Assembly: GCF_006715485.1 (NCBI RefSeq)
Contig: NZ_VFNH01000001.1
Location: 1,736,001 to 1,800,000 of the forward strand
DNA length: 64,000 bases
Direction: 5' to 3'
Source of the DNA: Herbaspirillum sp. SJZ107
GTDB lineage: Bacteria; Pseudomonadota; Gammaproteobacteria; Burkholderiales; Burkholderiaceae_D
Of this stretch, positions 9,105 to 19,028 are shown piece by piece (the first letter of the stretch is position 1; each line of letters opens with the position of its first letter). Position numbers and translations under genes: made by a program. The notes beneath the pieces are model-generated. The model made no database searches, had not been told where the DNA came from, and saw only the letters and a program-made list of their open reading frames with translations.

Positions 9105-11915
9105 TCAGGACGACGCCGGATGGGGATCGACGCGGCGCCCGTTGCGCAGCAGCGCTTCCACGGTCGGCCCGGGCTCGGCCTTGCCATACACGTGTCCCTG
9201 CACCTCGTCGCAGCCGCGCCGCTTCAGGGTGTCGAGCTGGGCCTCGGTCTCGACTCCTTCGGCGATGGTGCGCATGCGCAGTCCGCGCGCCAGTTCGATG
9301 ATGGCCGACACCATCGCCGCGTCGTCTTCGCTGCAGGCGATGTCGCGCACGAAGCTGCGGTCGATCTTGAGCACGTCGACCGGGAAGCGGCGCAGGTAGG
9401 ACAGGCTCGAATAGCCGGTGCCGAAATCGTCGATCGACAGCTTGATGCCCATCCGTTTCAGCTCGCCCATGGTGCGGATCGCGCCTTCGACGTCTTCCAT
9501 CACCAGGCTTTCGGTGATTTCGATCTCGAGCGAGGATGGCGGCATGCCGGTTTCCTCGAGCACGCGCTCGATCTGGCGCAGCAGCCCGGGGTCGGCGAAC
9601 TGGCGCGCCGACAGGTTCACGCCCACCCGCAGCGGGCCGTAGCCGGCATCCTGCCAGTCGCTGTGCTGGCGGCAGGCGGTGCGCAGCACCCAGGCCCCGA
9701 TCGGGACGATCAGGCCGGTTTCCTCGGCCAGGTTGATGAAGCGGTCCGGACGCACCATGCCCATGCTCGGATGGCGCCAGCGGATCAGGGCCTCGACCCC
9801 GACCACCGAGCCGCTGAGCAGGTCCACCTGCGGCTGGTAATACAGCTCGAATTCGTTCTGGCTGAGCGCACTGCGCAGCGCCATCTCGAGCGCGAGGCGG
9901 TCGCGGGCCCTGGCATTCATGCTGGACGTATAGAACTGTACCGTATTGCGCCCGGTCTCCTTGGCGCGGTACATCGCGACTTCCGCATGCTGGATCAGGG
10001 TGGCGGCGTCGTTGCCGTCGAGCGGGAAGCCGGCCACGCCGGCGCTTCCGGTCAGCACCAGCTCGTGACCGTCGACCACCAGCGGGTGCGCCAGCGCGGC
10101 CAGCACGGTACGCACGGTGTCGGCGGCTTCGCCCTCGTCGGCACGCCCGGGCAGCACTAGCACGAATTCGTCGCCGCCGGTGCGCGCCACCGTGTCGCTG
10201 CGCTCGACCGCGCCGGCGATGCGCGCGGCGACTGCCTTCAGCAGGCGGTCGCCGGCCTGGTGCCCGAGGGTGTCGTTGACGAACTTGAAATGGTCGAGAT
10301 CGAGCGCGGCCACCCACACCGAGGGCCGCCCGCCCGAGAAATTCAGCGCTCCCTCGATGCGGTCGTGCAGCAGCGAGCGGTTGGCCAGGCCGGTGAGCGT
10401 ATCGAAGCGCGCATGCGACTCCAGTTCGGCCTCGTAGCGCTTGGCCGTGGTCACGTCGTACTGGGTCATCACATAATGGGTGGTCCGGCCTTCGCGGTCG
10501 TTGACCGGCGCGATGTAGACTTCGGCGAACAGTTCGCGTCCGTCCTTGCAGCGCAGCCGCATCGATGCCTGGCCTTCGCGCCGCTCGCGCATCGCGCTGC
10601 GCAGTTCGGCCACCGCGGCCTGGTCCGGCTCCTTTTCGCCCAGTTCGAGCAGGCTACGCCCCACGACCTCGGCGCCGGCATAGCCGCGCATGCGTTCGAA
10701 GGCCGGATTCACGTGCACGATCGGGAAACCCGGCCGGGTGGCACTGATCAGGATCACGGCATTCGCGCTGGCGTCGATGGCGCGCCGGTACAGGCGCAGG
10801 TCGACCAGGGCCTCGCGCAGGTCGGCGGTGCGGCGTATGACCAGCTCTTCGATGCGGCGTGTACGCCGCACCCGGCTCTGCACGTAGGCGGCCGCCGCCA
10901 GGCTGGCCAGCACGCCCAGCACCAGCATCGTCAGCGGACCGGTCCCGCTCACCATTTCGCTGGAATGGCCGGCCAGCCGCAATTCCCACCGCTGGCCGGC
11001 GACGTCGAAGTGGCGTCGGGTGGTGAACACGGTGTCGTTCATCCAGGTGCGCCAGGCCGGCTCGGTCTTGCGTTCGAGTGTGTCGTGGCGGTACGCCAGG
11101 CGCCGGGTGCCGTCGTACGGCCCGTGCAGTTCGATCGACATGCCGGCGCGTGCCAGCAGGTTGCCGCTGGCCAGGCTGCCCCCGACCATGTCGGCGACGT
11201 CGATCACGACCGCGGTGTCGCCGACCGCAGCGGCGCGCCGGGTTTCCTGGGCGGCGGGATGGGTACCGGGGCGGTACAGCGGCTGCACCAGCACGATGCC
11301 CATCCTGCCGCTGCGCTGGATCAGCGGCAGCATGACGGTGGACGCCGGCGCGCCGCTGTCCACCGCGCGTACGAACGCCTCGTTTTCGTCGCTGTAGAAC
11401 AGGGCGTCGTAGCCGAGAACGCCGGTATTGCCGTCGGCCGGCTCGATGTACTCGATTACCAGGTAACGGTCGCGCGGCGCGGCCGGCACCAGGCCGCCGT
11501 CCCTGCGTTCCCGGATGCGAAAGCCTGGCCGCTCCACCGCTTGCGCGCGCTCGTAGGCGGCGCGCTCGTCTGCGTAGACGATGCGTTCCATGACGACCGC
11601 CTGGATGTACGGATGGCTGGCCAGCAGCGGATGTGCGAACGCGGTGAACTGGGCGCGGCTGACCTGCCCCATGGCGCCGAACAGCGCATTGGTGGCCTGC
11701 AGCACCTCGAGCGCTTCGTTGAAAGTGCGGCGCACGGCGGCAACGCGGGTTTCGGCAAACTGCAGGAAGGCCGAGCGCGCTTTCTCCTGTTCGGCGCTAC
11801 GGGCGTCGGCGAAAAGGAGCGCAGTGATCCCGAGTCCTGTCAGCAAGGTCAGGACCGCGAGCAGGGAAGGCAGCCGCGCGCGCAGGCGGCCTGGGCGCGC
11901 TTTTTGGGTGGACAT
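9105..11915 (-). CDS. CHASE-PAS-GGDEF-EAL cyclic di-GMP protein
   Basis: This 936-residue inner-membrane signalling protein has an N-terminal helix, a periplasmic CHASE sensor (about residues 45-310), a second membrane helix near residue 340, then PAS, GGDEF and EAL domains. The diguanylate cyclase motif is intact (RTGGDEFVLVLPG). The phosphodiesterase domain is also intact by eye: EAL in VGVEALIRW, VNLSARQF, IEITESLVM, SIDDFGTGYSS, LKIDRSFVRD and AEGVETEAQ. It could therefore make or break cyclic di-GMP in response to an external small molecule. Which activity dominates cannot be told. It is probably transcribed separately from the PBP gene upstream. Confidence 0.9.
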   Translation of the reverse strand: MSTQKARPGRLRARLPSLLAVLTLLTGLGITALLFADARSAEQEKARSAFLQFAETRVAAVRRTFNEALEVLQATNALFGAMGQVSRAQFTAFAHPLLASHPYIQAVVMERIVYADERAAYERAQAVERPGFRIRERRDGGLVPAAPRDRYLVIEYIEPADGNTGVLGYDALFYSDENEAFVRAVDSGAPASTVMLPLIQRSGRMGIVLVQPLYRPGTHPAAQETRRAAAVGDTAVVIDVADMVGGSLASGNLLARAGMSIELHGPYDGTRRLAYRHDTLERKTEPAWRTWMNDTVFTTRRHFDVAGQRWELRLAGHSSEMVSGTGPLTMLVLGVLASLAAAAYVQSRVRRTRRIEELVIRRTADLREALVDLRLYRRAIDASANAVILISATRPGFPIVHVNPAFERMRGYAGAEVVGRSLLELGEKEPDQAAVAELRSAMRERREGQASMRLRCKDGRELFAEVYIAPVNDREGRTTHYVMTQYDVTTAKRYEAELESHARFDTLTGLANRSLLHDRIEGALNFSGGRPSVWVAALDLDHFKFVNDTLGHQAGDRLLKAVAARIAGAVERSDTVARTGGDEFVLVLPGRADEGEAADTVRTVLAALAHPLVVDGHELVLTGSAGVAGFPLDGNDAATLIQHAEVAMYRAKETGRNTVQFYTSSMNARARDRLALEMALRSALSQNEFELYYQPQVDLLSGSVVGVEALIRWRHPSMGMVRPDRFINLAEETGLIVPIGAWVLRTACRQHSDWQDAGYGPLRVGVNLSARQFADPGLLRQIERVLEETGMPPSSLEIEITESLVMEDVEGAIRTMGELKRMGIKLSIDDFGTGYSSLSYLRRFPVDVLKIDRSFVRDIACSEDDAAMVSAIIELARGLRMRTIAEGVETEAQLDTLKRRGCDEVQGHVYGKAEPGPTVEALLRNGRRVDPHPASS

Positions 11916-11975
11916 GACCCATGCTAGCAGGCTTCAGCCGTTATGCACGCTGTATTGACGATCAGTCCGCCGTGC

Positions 11976-13319
11976 TCATTCGCCCGCCTGGGCCGGCGGC
12001 TTGACGCGCCCCAGCTGCATCCGCGCCAGGCTCGGGTACAGCGGCGGGCTGATCGCACGCGCGACGACGAAGGAAACCAGCGCGCATGCCATCAGGCTGA
12101 GTACCATCGCATGGCCGTCGACCATTTCCATCACGATGATGAAGGCGGTCAGCGGCGCCTGGGTCGCGGCGGCCAGGAAGCCGACCATGCCGAGCGCGAT
12201 CAGCGCCGGCACCTGGGCGTGGTACAGCAGCAGCGCGATATCGTTGCCGAGCGCGGCCCCGATCGCCAGCGAGGGGGCGAAGATGCCGGCCGGGACGCCG
12301 GACCAGGTGGTCAGCCAGGTGGCCAGGAACTTGAACAGCGCGTAGGCCGCCGGCATCGTGCCGCTGCCCTCGACCATGGCGCGCGTGGTGCCGTAGCCGG
12401 AGCCGAAGGCGGCGCCGCCGGTGACCAGGCCGATCACCGCCACCGCCAGCCCGCAACCGGCCGCGAACCATACCGGACGGCGTGCGCGGAAGCGCGAAAA
12501 GCGGTCAGGACTCTGGCCCGACAGCGAGGCGATCAGGAGACGCGAGAACAGGCCGCCGGCAATCCCGGCCACGATCGCCAGCAGCAGGCCCGGCCACAGC
12601 AGGTCGAGGCCGATCGACGACGCGTGGATGACGCCGAAATAGGCGCCGTTGCCGTGCGCCGACACCGCCACCAGGCCGGCCAGCACGATGGCGGCGATGA
12701 TCAGGCCACTGCTGCGCTGCTCGGGTGCTCGCGCCAGTTCTTCGATCGCGAACATGACCCCGCCCAGCGGCGTATTGAAGGCGGCGGCGATACCGGCGGC
12801 GCCACCCGCCACCAGCAGGCCGTGCACGCCGACCGCGGCCCCGGGCGGCATGTTGGCAGGCATGAAGCGCCTCGCCTGCAGCATGATGCCGGCGGCGATC
12901 TGTACCGACGGGCCTTCGCGCCCGAGCGACAGTCCGCCCAGCAGGCCGCCGGCGGTCAGCAGGATCTTGGCGACGCTCAGGCGCAGCGACACGAACAGCC
13001 CGCGCTCGGCCTCGCCGACGCGCGGCTCGAGCGTGGCCATCACCTGGGGGATGCCGGAGCCGGCCGCGCCGGGGGCGAAGCGGCGCGTCAGCCAGACCAC
13101 CGCGGCCGCGCACAGCGGCGTCCACAGCAGCGGCGCCCAGGCCGCATGCCGGCGCAGCACGGTGAACTGGGCGCTGGCGGTCTCGGCCAGCCAGGTAAAG
13201 CCGACGATGGTCAATCCGGCCAGGATCGCCAGCGCGACCACCAGGCCGCGCACCGCCCAGACGCGCCAGTCGGCCAGTTCGCGCCGCAGCGCATCGTCCC
13301 ACTCGCCGGGCGAATTCAT
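11976..13319 (-). CDS. ClC-type chloride channel/antiporter
   Basis: This integral membrane protein of 447 residues carries the anion-selectivity motifs of the ClC family in order: AAGSGIPQVMA, SLGREGPSVQ and GIFAPSLAIGAALG. The glutamate in GREGP is the gating glutamate, so proton-coupled exchange is possible. There are no CBS domains. I chose the ATG that gives MNSPGEWDD; an upstream in-frame start at 13415 would run into the divergent MarR gene. The MarR regulator starts only 44 bases away on the other strand, so the two probably share a control region. Confidence 0.9.
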   Translation of the reverse strand: MNSPGEWDDALRRELADWRVWAVRGLVVALAILAGLTIVGFTWLAETASAQFTVLRRHAAWAPLLWTPLCAAAVVWLTRRFAPGAAGSGIPQVMATLEPRVGEAERGLFVSLRLSVAKILLTAGGLLGGLSLGREGPSVQIAAGIMLQARRFMPANMPPGAAVGVHGLLVAGGAAGIAAAFNTPLGGVMFAIEELARAPEQRSSGLIIAAIVLAGLVAVSAHGNGAYFGVIHASSIGLDLLWPGLLLAIVAGIAGGLFSRLLIASLSGQSPDRFSRFRARRPVWFAAGCGLAVAVIGLVTGGAAFGSGYGTTRAMVEGSGTMPAAYALFKFLATWLTTWSGVPAGIFAPSLAIGAALGNDIALLLYHAQVPALIALGMVGFLAAATQAPLTAFIIVMEMVDGHAMVLSLMACALVSFVVARAISPPLYPSLARMQLGRVKPPAQAGE

Positions 13320-13363
13320 GCGTCCGGCATCTTCGGTTGCCGGTTTTCCGCTATCATCCTGCC

Positions 13364-13858
13364 ATGTCCCCATCTTCAGATCCCATCCAGGCCGCGGAGC
13401 CGGCGTCGACCACACGCGTGCTGCGCCAGTTCCGCATCGTCTTCAATTCCGTCAAAACCCACTTCCGCCAGGTCGAGCGCGAGGCCGGCGTCGGCGGCGC
13501 CCAGTTGTGGGCGCTGTCCGTGATCGAGCGCCGGCCCGGGATCGGCGTGACCGAACTCGCGCGCGAGCTCGACATCCACCAGTCCACCGCCAGCAACCTG
13601 ATCAAGGCGCTGTGCGAACGCGGCCTGGCCGTCGCCGCGCGCGAAGGCATGGACCGCCGCAGCGTGTCGCTGCGCATCCTGCCGCCCGGCCAGGAAGTGC
13701 TGCGCAGTGCCCCGATGCCGTTCGCGGGCGTGCTGCCGGACGCCCTCTCCAGCCTCGACGAAGCCACCCTGGCCCGCCTCGAACAGGACCTCGGCAAGTT
13801 GATCGCCCTGCTCGAAGCCGACGAGTCGGTCGGCAAGGTGCCGCTGGCCCAGCTCTAG
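13364..13858 (+). CDS. MarR family transcriptional regulator
   Basis: This 164-residue protein has a winged helix-turn-helix of the MarR family: IGVTELARELDIHQSTASNL is the DNA-recognition region (about residues 58-77) and the wing contains AREGMDRRSVSLRI. The DNA-binding dimers usually repress a neighbouring or their own gene until a ligand binds. The chosen ATG (MSPSSDP) lies close to the ClC start on the other strand; a further upstream start at 13337 (MPVFRYHP) is possible but less likely. Its most obvious target is the shared intergenic region at 13320-13363. Confidence 0.85.
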   Translation: MSPSSDPIQAAEPASTTRVLRQFRIVFNSVKTHFRQVEREAGVGGAQLWALSVIERRPGIGVTELARELDIHQSTASNLIKALCERGLAVAAREGMDRRSVSLRILPPGQEVLRSAPMPFAGVLPDALSSLDEATLARLEQDLGKLIALLEADESVGKVPLAQL

Positions 13859-13881
13859 AGCATCCATCCCGTTTCGATCGG

Positions 13882-13912
13882 AAAAAAAAGGCTCCCGGCA
13901 GGACCGGGAGCC
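13882..13912 (-). terminator. Rho-independent terminator for the phosphoesterase gene
   Basis: A 9-bp stem (GGCTCCCGG / CCGGGAGCC, short loop) is followed on the reverse strand by eight T residues. It lies about 120 bases past the stop of the reverse-strand phosphoesterase gene and may also act on the MarR transcript from the other side. Confidence 0.8.
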
Positions 13913-14030
13913 AAATAGATACATCGTATCCTCATCGCTGATCGCAACGGCGGCGTCGTGCTGCCCTGCTCACGCTTCTATGATGGCACGGATGCTGTGC
14001 TTAAAGCAAGTACATTTGACGAAATGTATG

Positions 14031-15419
14031 TCAGTGTACCTGCCCCACGGCGCACTTCGACTTGCTGCCACGGATCTCGCACGTCGTCTTCTCGTTCCCA
14101 TCCCGGTCATGCACGACCACATGCCAGCTGTCGGTCCCGGTACGCTCCATGCTCATGAAGCCGAAACCGTCGATCCAGGAACTCATCGCGTCGACGCGCG
14201 CACCCGGCGCCGGCAGCATGTCGGGGATGGTGGACGGCAGCGGCACGATGTCTTCGGCGGTGCCGGCGAATCCGGCCACGAACTGGGTCGGATGGTCGGT
14301 CGCGAAGCTGGTCTGTTCCCACAGGTGCACGTGGCCCGACAGCAGCACGTCGACGCCGGCCGGCAGCAGGCGCGGCGTGAACGGGGCGAAGGTCTGGATC
14401 AGGCCGGCGTCGCCGCCAAACAGCTTGATCGCGCCGGTGTCGGCATTGCGTTCGGCGCCGAAGTTGTAGAGCGGATGGTGGTCGACCGCGATGCTGTGGC
14501 GGGCACGCTTCGACAGCGCCTCGATCTTGCGCCAGGTGTCGGCATACTTGTCCAGCCGTGCGTCGCCTGGCTTGAAGCCCTTGTACGAGGTGTTCGCGCT
14601 GTCGAACACCAGGAACTGGGCGTCGCCGCCGATCGGCACCACGTAGGGATCGGCATAGTCGGCGACGGCGTCCCGGGCCGGGTCGTCGCAGCTGCGGCCG
14701 TTCATCGGATGCGGGTCGAGGAAGCGCCACCAGCCCTGGCCGCCGCGCACGCAGGTCTCGTGGTTGCCGCGCGCCATGATCCAGGGGGCGGCGTCCAGCA
14801 GCGCCTTGCCCGGCGTGAAGAAGTCGGCGTTCCAGGCATCCCAGCCATACCCCCAGGGCGAACCGGCGCAGCCGGGCCGGTCGGCCGGGCACGACGCCTC
14901 ACGGTAGTGGAAGTCGCCCACGTGCACGACCAGGTCCGGCTTCCAGGCGGCGGCGCTGGCCGCCACGCGCGCGAACGGATAGGCCTTCGGATCGTTGCAG
15001 TCCTGGGTTTCCTTGGCCGTCAGGCGGCAGCCGGTGTCGCCGATCACGACGATGCGGCGCGGTTCCGCCTTCGGCAGCGGCAGCGCCTGCCCCGCCACAG
15101 CGATGCGCGCCGCGCCGGCCGGCAGCGCCGTCTCGCAGGACAGCACGGCGCCGGACGCCGGACCAGGCCGCGGCTTGCCGTCGCCGCCGGCGCGCAGCGG
15201 GATGGCACCCCACGGTGCGCGCACCGCCATCGCTGACGTCTTGCCGTCGATCTCGATGGCCGGGCAGGATTGGGCGGTGGTGATCGCGCGCGCGATCGCG
15301 GCGCCGTCTTCGCCGACGATCACGAAGGCGGCTTCGGGCGGATGGGACGCCGGGACGCTGGCACAGCCGCCGAGGATGGCGAGCAGGCTTGCAAGAGACA
15401 CTGAGCGGAAAACGGGCAT
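14031..15419 (-). CDS. Lipoprotein metallophosphoesterase
   Basis: This 462-residue protein begins with a lipoprotein signal, lipobox LGGC (Cys19). A calcineurin-like phosphoesterase domain follows with all metal-binding motifs visible: VVIGDTGC, HVGDFHYRE, MARGNHETC, VDHHPLYNF and LSGHVHLWE. About 150 residues precede this domain, and a small C-terminal domain follows (residues about 390-462). It should hydrolyse phosphate esters at the cell envelope, possibly nucleotides or phospholipid heads; the substrate is not readable. It is divergent from a TonB receptor with a 186-base gap, and a clear terminator lies downstream. Confidence 0.88.
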   Translation of the reverse strand: MPVFRSVSLASLLAILGGCASVPASHPPEAAFVIVGEDGAAIARAITTAQSCPAIEIDGKTSAMAVRAPWGAIPLRAGGDGKPRPGPASGAVLSCETALPAGAARIAVAGQALPLPKAEPRRIVVIGDTGCRLTAKETQDCNDPKAYPFARVAASAAAWKPDLVVHVGDFHYREASCPADRPGCAGSPWGYGWDAWNADFFTPGKALLDAAPWIMARGNHETCVRGGQGWWRFLDPHPMNGRSCDDPARDAVADYADPYVVPIGGDAQFLVFDSANTSYKGFKPGDARLDKYADTWRKIEALSKRARHSIAVDHHPLYNFGAERNADTGAIKLFGGDAGLIQTFAPFTPRLLPAGVDVLLSGHVHLWEQTSFATDHPTQFVAGFAGTAEDIVPLPSTIPDMLPAPGARVDAMSSWIDGFGFMSMERTGTDSWHVVVHDRDGNEKTTCEIRGSKSKCAVGQVH

Positions 15420-15605
15420 GGGCCGGCCTTGTTCAAAATTGCGAATTTACCACATTCAACGTGGCGCGCCGTCAGCTACTCGCAGTACATAATCTTTGAG
15501 CATATAAGCATAGGCGCATTCGGTATTGGCGAAGAGCTTGACCAACTGCTAAGCTTGCGCCCCCTCGACGGCCGCAGTGCCGTCGCAACATCCTCCCTAA
15601 TATAT

Positions 15606-18035
15606 ATGAGCACCAAACATAAGAAGACGAATCCCTCGCGCGCCCTGCTCGCCCTGACGCTCGTCGCCGCCAGCTTCCCGGCCGCCCAGGCCCAGACCAC
15701 CTCGGCCGCCCAACCGGCCGCTGGCGCCGACACGCCCGCCAACACCGTGGTCGTCACCGGCACCCGCTCGCTGAACCGCCGCAGCCTCGACACCGAATCC
15801 CCGGTCGACGTCATCTCCAGCAAGGACCTGCTGGGCACCGGCTCGGGCGAACTGGCCACCGTGCTGTCGCGCCTGCTGCCGTCGATGAACTTCGCGCGCC
15901 CGACCGGCGCCGACGCCAGCGACGCCGTGCGCCCGGCCCAGCTGCGCGGCCTGTCGCCGGACCAGACCCTGGTCCTGGTGAACGGCAAGCGCCGCCACAC
16001 CTCGGCCGTGGTCAACGTCAACGGCACCCTCGGCCGCGGCTCGGCCCCGGTCGACCTGAACGCCATCCCGCTGGCCGCGATCGACCACATCGAAGTGCTG
16101 CGCGACGGTGCCGCTGCCCAGTACGGCTCGGACGCGATCGCCGGCGTGGTCAACATCATCCTGAAGCGCGGCGCCGACGGCGGCGAAGTCGAAGCCATGT
16201 ACGGCGTCTACGACAAGGGCGACGGCGACCAGACCACGGTGCGCGGCTCGACCGGCTTCGCACTGGGCGACAAGGGTTGGGTACGTGTCGCGGTCGAGGG
16301 CGCCAACCGCCTGGCGACCAACCGCTCCTTCGCCGACCCGCGTCCTGAATCCGGCCCGCGCCAGGGCACCATCACCCAGCGCTACGGCGATCCGGACAGC
16401 AAGCCGAAGACCCTGTTCGTCAACGGCCAGTACAGCCTGACCGACACCATCGACTGGTACGCCTTCGCCAACTACGGCGAGCGCAAGACCTCGTCGGCGG
16501 CCAACTGGCGCACTGCCTACGCCACGCCGTTCAACCCGGCCAACCCGGTCCTGCGCACGTCCCTGTATCCGGAAGGCTTCCTGCCGCTGGAAAACAGCAA
16601 GTCGGTCGACTCTTCGCTGGTGACGGGCCTGCGCGGCGAATTCGCCGGCTGGCGTTGGGATGCAAGCCTGAACTATGGCCGCAACCGCTTCTCGCTGGAC
16701 GTCGACAACACGGTCAACTATGCCCTCGGCGCCGCCAGCCCGACCAGCTTCTACGCCGGCAAGCTGACCTCGACCCAGGAACTGGCCAACCTGGACGTGG
16801 CACGCGACATCCCGGTGGCCTGGATGGCCGGCCCGCTGACGGTGGCCTTCGGTGCCGAAGCGCGCTACGAGTCCTATGACATCGGCGCCGGCGAACCGAA
16901 TTCCTACTTCGGTTCGGGCGCCCAGGGCTTCTCCGGCTTCCGGGCCGAGAACGCCGGCAAGAACAGCCGCAACAACCAGTCGCTGTACCTGAACCTGGAA
17001 GGCGACATCCTCAAGGACCTGTCCGGCTCGCTGGCGGTGCGCCACGAGCGCTACAGCGACTTCGGCAACACGACCTCGGGCAAGGGCTCGCTGCGCTATG
17101 CCTTCACGCCGGCATTCGCGCTGCGCGGCACGGTGTCGAACGGCTTCCGCGCGCCGTCGCTGGCCCAGGAGTACTACACGATCACGACGACCAACACGCT
17201 GCAGGTCCCGGGCCAGGGCGCCCAGCTGATCGAAACCGGCACCTTCCCGGTCGGCAGCGCGGCCGCCGGCGCGCTCGGCGCCCAGGCGCTGAAGCCGGAA
17301 CGCGCGCGCAACCTGAGCTTCGGCGCCCAGTGGCAGCCGATCCGCAACTGGACCACCAGCATCGACCTGTACCGCATCGACATCGACGACCGCATCGTGT
17401 TCTCGTCGAACCTGCAACTGGCCAACGCGCCGGCGCTGAACAACGCCTTGCGCGCCCAGGGCATCTTCGTCGGCGCGGCGCGCTACTTCACCAACGCCGT
17501 CGACACCCGCACCAAGGGCGTCGACGTGGTCAGCACCTACCGCCTGCCGCTGCAGCAGGGCGCACGCGCCGACTTCACGCTGGCCTACAACCACAACGAC
17601 AACGAAGTGCGTCGCGTGGCCGGCAATCCGGCGATCCTGGCTGCCAATAACCTGACCCTGGTCGACCGCCAGTCGATCAACCGCCTGACCGTGGGCTCGC
17701 CGAAGGACAAGCTGACCCTGTCCGCCGATTACACCCGCGGCGTCTGGAGCGGCCACGCCAACGTGACCCGCTACGGCGAATTCACCGTGCCGCAGAACAA
17801 TCCGGCACTGGACCAGAACTACGATCCGCAATGGGTGCTGGACGTCTCGGCCAGCGTGCGCGTGGCCAGCAACTGGCGCGTGACGCTCGGCATCGACAAT
17901 CTCACCAACCGCTATCCGGCGCAGGTGACCTCGGTCAGCAACCTGAACCTGAACGGCACCCAGCCGTACAGCGTGTGGGCGCCGAACGGCTTCAATGGGC
18001 GCTTCCTGTACGCGAAGGCTGGCTATAGCTGGTAA
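15606..18035 (+). CDS. TonB-dependent receptor
   Basis: This 809-residue outer-membrane receptor has a signal peptide ending near AAQAQTT, a short TonB-box-like stretch (NTVVVTGTRS), a plug domain (about residues 55-180, with GLSPDQTLVLVNGKRR and VEVLRDG-like IEVLRDGAAAQYGSDAIAGVVN) and a beta-barrel. It ends in an aromatic residue (YAKAGYSW), as barrels of this class do. Such receptors import large substrates such as siderophores or oligosaccharides using TonB energy. I placed the start at the ATG of MSTKHKK because it gives a good signal peptide; an upstream in-frame ATG at 15429 adds a non-signal-like leader. The ribosome site is weak. Confidence 0.88.
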   Translation: MSTKHKKTNPSRALLALTLVAASFPAAQAQTTSAAQPAAGADTPANTVVVTGTRSLNRRSLDTESPVDVISSKDLLGTGSGELATVLSRLLPSMNFARPTGADASDAVRPAQLRGLSPDQTLVLVNGKRRHTSAVVNVNGTLGRGSAPVDLNAIPLAAIDHIEVLRDGAAAQYGSDAIAGVVNIILKRGADGGEVEAMYGVYDKGDGDQTTVRGSTGFALGDKGWVRVAVEGANRLATNRSFADPRPESGPRQGTITQRYGDPDSKPKTLFVNGQYSLTDTIDWYAFANYGERKTSSAANWRTAYATPFNPANPVLRTSLYPEGFLPLENSKSVDSSLVTGLRGEFAGWRWDASLNYGRNRFSLDVDNTVNYALGAASPTSFYAGKLTSTQELANLDVARDIPVAWMAGPLTVAFGAEARYESYDIGAGEPNSYFGSGAQGFSGFRAENAGKNSRNNQSLYLNLEGDILKDLSGSLAVRHERYSDFGNTTSGKGSLRYAFTPAFALRGTVSNGFRAPSLAQEYYTITTTNTLQVPGQGAQLIETGTFPVGSAAAGALGAQALKPERARNLSFGAQWQPIRNWTTSIDLYRIDIDDRIVFSSNLQLANAPALNNALRAQGIFVGAARYFTNAVDTRTKGVDVVSTYRLPLQQGARADFTLAYNHNDNEVRRVAGNPAILAANNLTLVDRQSINRLTVGSPKDKLTLSADYTRGVWSGHANVTRYGEFTVPQNNPALDQNYDPQWVLDVSASVRVASNWRVTLGIDNLTNRYPAQVTSVSNLNLNGTQPYSVWAPNGFNGRFLYAKAGYSW

Positions 18036-18060
18036 TCCCGCTGGGGTAAGTTAGCCGAAA

Positions 18061-18153
18061 AACCGTCGTCCCCGCGCAGGCGGGGATCCAAGTTCTGCGT
18101 GCGTTACGACTGCTCGACAAACTTGGTTCCCCGCCTCCGCGGGGACGACGTTT
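18061..18153. repeat. Paired REP-like palindromes, family A, in head-to-head arrangement
   Basis: Two copies of one 34-base element face each other: left copy at 18061-18095 and right copy at 18119-18153. Each copy has its own hairpin (CCCCGC / GCGGGG with loop GCAG on the left and CTCC on the right). Together they form a larger inverted repeat with CGTCG at the outer ends and CCAAGT at the inner ends. The pair lies between the TonB receptor stop and the ZIP gene and resembles the REP/BIME elements of other proteobacteria. Confidence 0.75.
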
Positions 18154-18261
18154 ACACACAGACACAAGATTCTGCTCTGCCGGTGCGTCTCTTGCCCAAG
18201 AGAACCGTACACCAGTCAACTCCTCCTTTGCTTATCATGCAGATAACAAAAGGAGACCCCC

Positions 18262-19026
18262 ATGCAATCCATCCCCCTCTGGGCCCAGGCCGGTTTCTGG
18301 GGCCTGGTTGCCGGTGCCGCCCTGGTCCTGGGTGCCGGCGTCGGCTACTACCTCAAGGTCCCGCAGCGCCTGATCGCCGCCATCATGGCCTTCGGCAGCG
18401 GCGTGCTGATCTCCGCCCTCTCGTTCGAACTCATTGCGGAGGCCTACGACAAGGGCGGCTTCGGCTCGATGGCCACCGGCTTCCTCGGGGGCGCGGCGGT
18501 CTACACGGCGGCCAACTGGGTGCTCTCGCGCCAGGGCGCCAAGCACCGCAAGCGCTCGGGCGGCCAGCAGCCGTCGGAACAGGAAGACAGCGGCAGCGGC
18601 CTGGCGATCGCGGTCGGCGCCCTGCTCGACGGCATCCCGGAGTCGATCGTGATCGGCCTGTCGATGCTCGGCGGCGGCGCGGTCAGCACGGTGGCGGTCG
18701 GCGCGATCTTCCTGTCGAACGTGCCGGAAGGCTTGTCGAGCGCGGCCGGCATGAAAAAGGCCGGCCGCTCGCCGCTGTACGTGTTCGGCATCTGGGGCGG
18801 GATCGCCCTCGCCTCCGGCATCGCCGCGCTGGTCGGCTATACCGTGTTCCAGCAGTTTTCGCCGCAGGTGGTGGCCGCGACCACGGCGGTGGCGGCGGGC
18901 GCGATCCTGGCGATGCTGGTCGATACGATGATCCCGGAAGCCTTCGAGGCGGCCCATGATTTCGCCGGCCTGATCACGGTGGCCGGCTTCCTGGCCGCGT
19001 TCGCGCTCAGCAAGCTGGGCGGCTGA
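18262..19026 (+). CDS. ZIP family metal transporter
   Basis: This 254-residue inner-membrane protein has about eight helices. Family features include FGSGVLISALSFELIAEA in helix 2-3, a charged loop around residues 88-112 (KHRKRSGGQQPSEQ), and the metal-site helices IPESIVIGLSM and LSNVPEGLSSA. ZIP proteins import Zn, Fe or Mn. The usual histidine of HNxPEG is not present here, so the metal specificity is uncertain and this is a divergent member. A strong AAAAGGAG ribosome site precedes the ATG. It ends two bases before the stop of the convergent KfrA-like gene. Confidence 0.78.
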   Translation: MQSIPLWAQAGFWGLVAGAALVLGAGVGYYLKVPQRLIAAIMAFGSGVLISALSFELIAEAYDKGGFGSMATGFLGGAAVYTAANWVLSRQGAKHRKRSGGQQPSEQEDSGSGLAIAVGALLDGIPESIVIGLSMLGGGAVSTVAVGAIFLSNVPEGLSSAAGMKKAGRSPLYVFGIWGGIALASGIAALVGYTVFQQFSPQVVAATTAVAAGAILAMLVDTMIPEAFEAAHDFAGLITVAGFLAAFALSKLGG

Positions 19027-19028
19027 GC

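Noticed and set aside
10260-11927. 555-codon forward frame opposite the GGDEF/EAL gene
   Set aside because: Same reason: intact signalling domains lie on the reverse strand, and this frame has no family match by eye.
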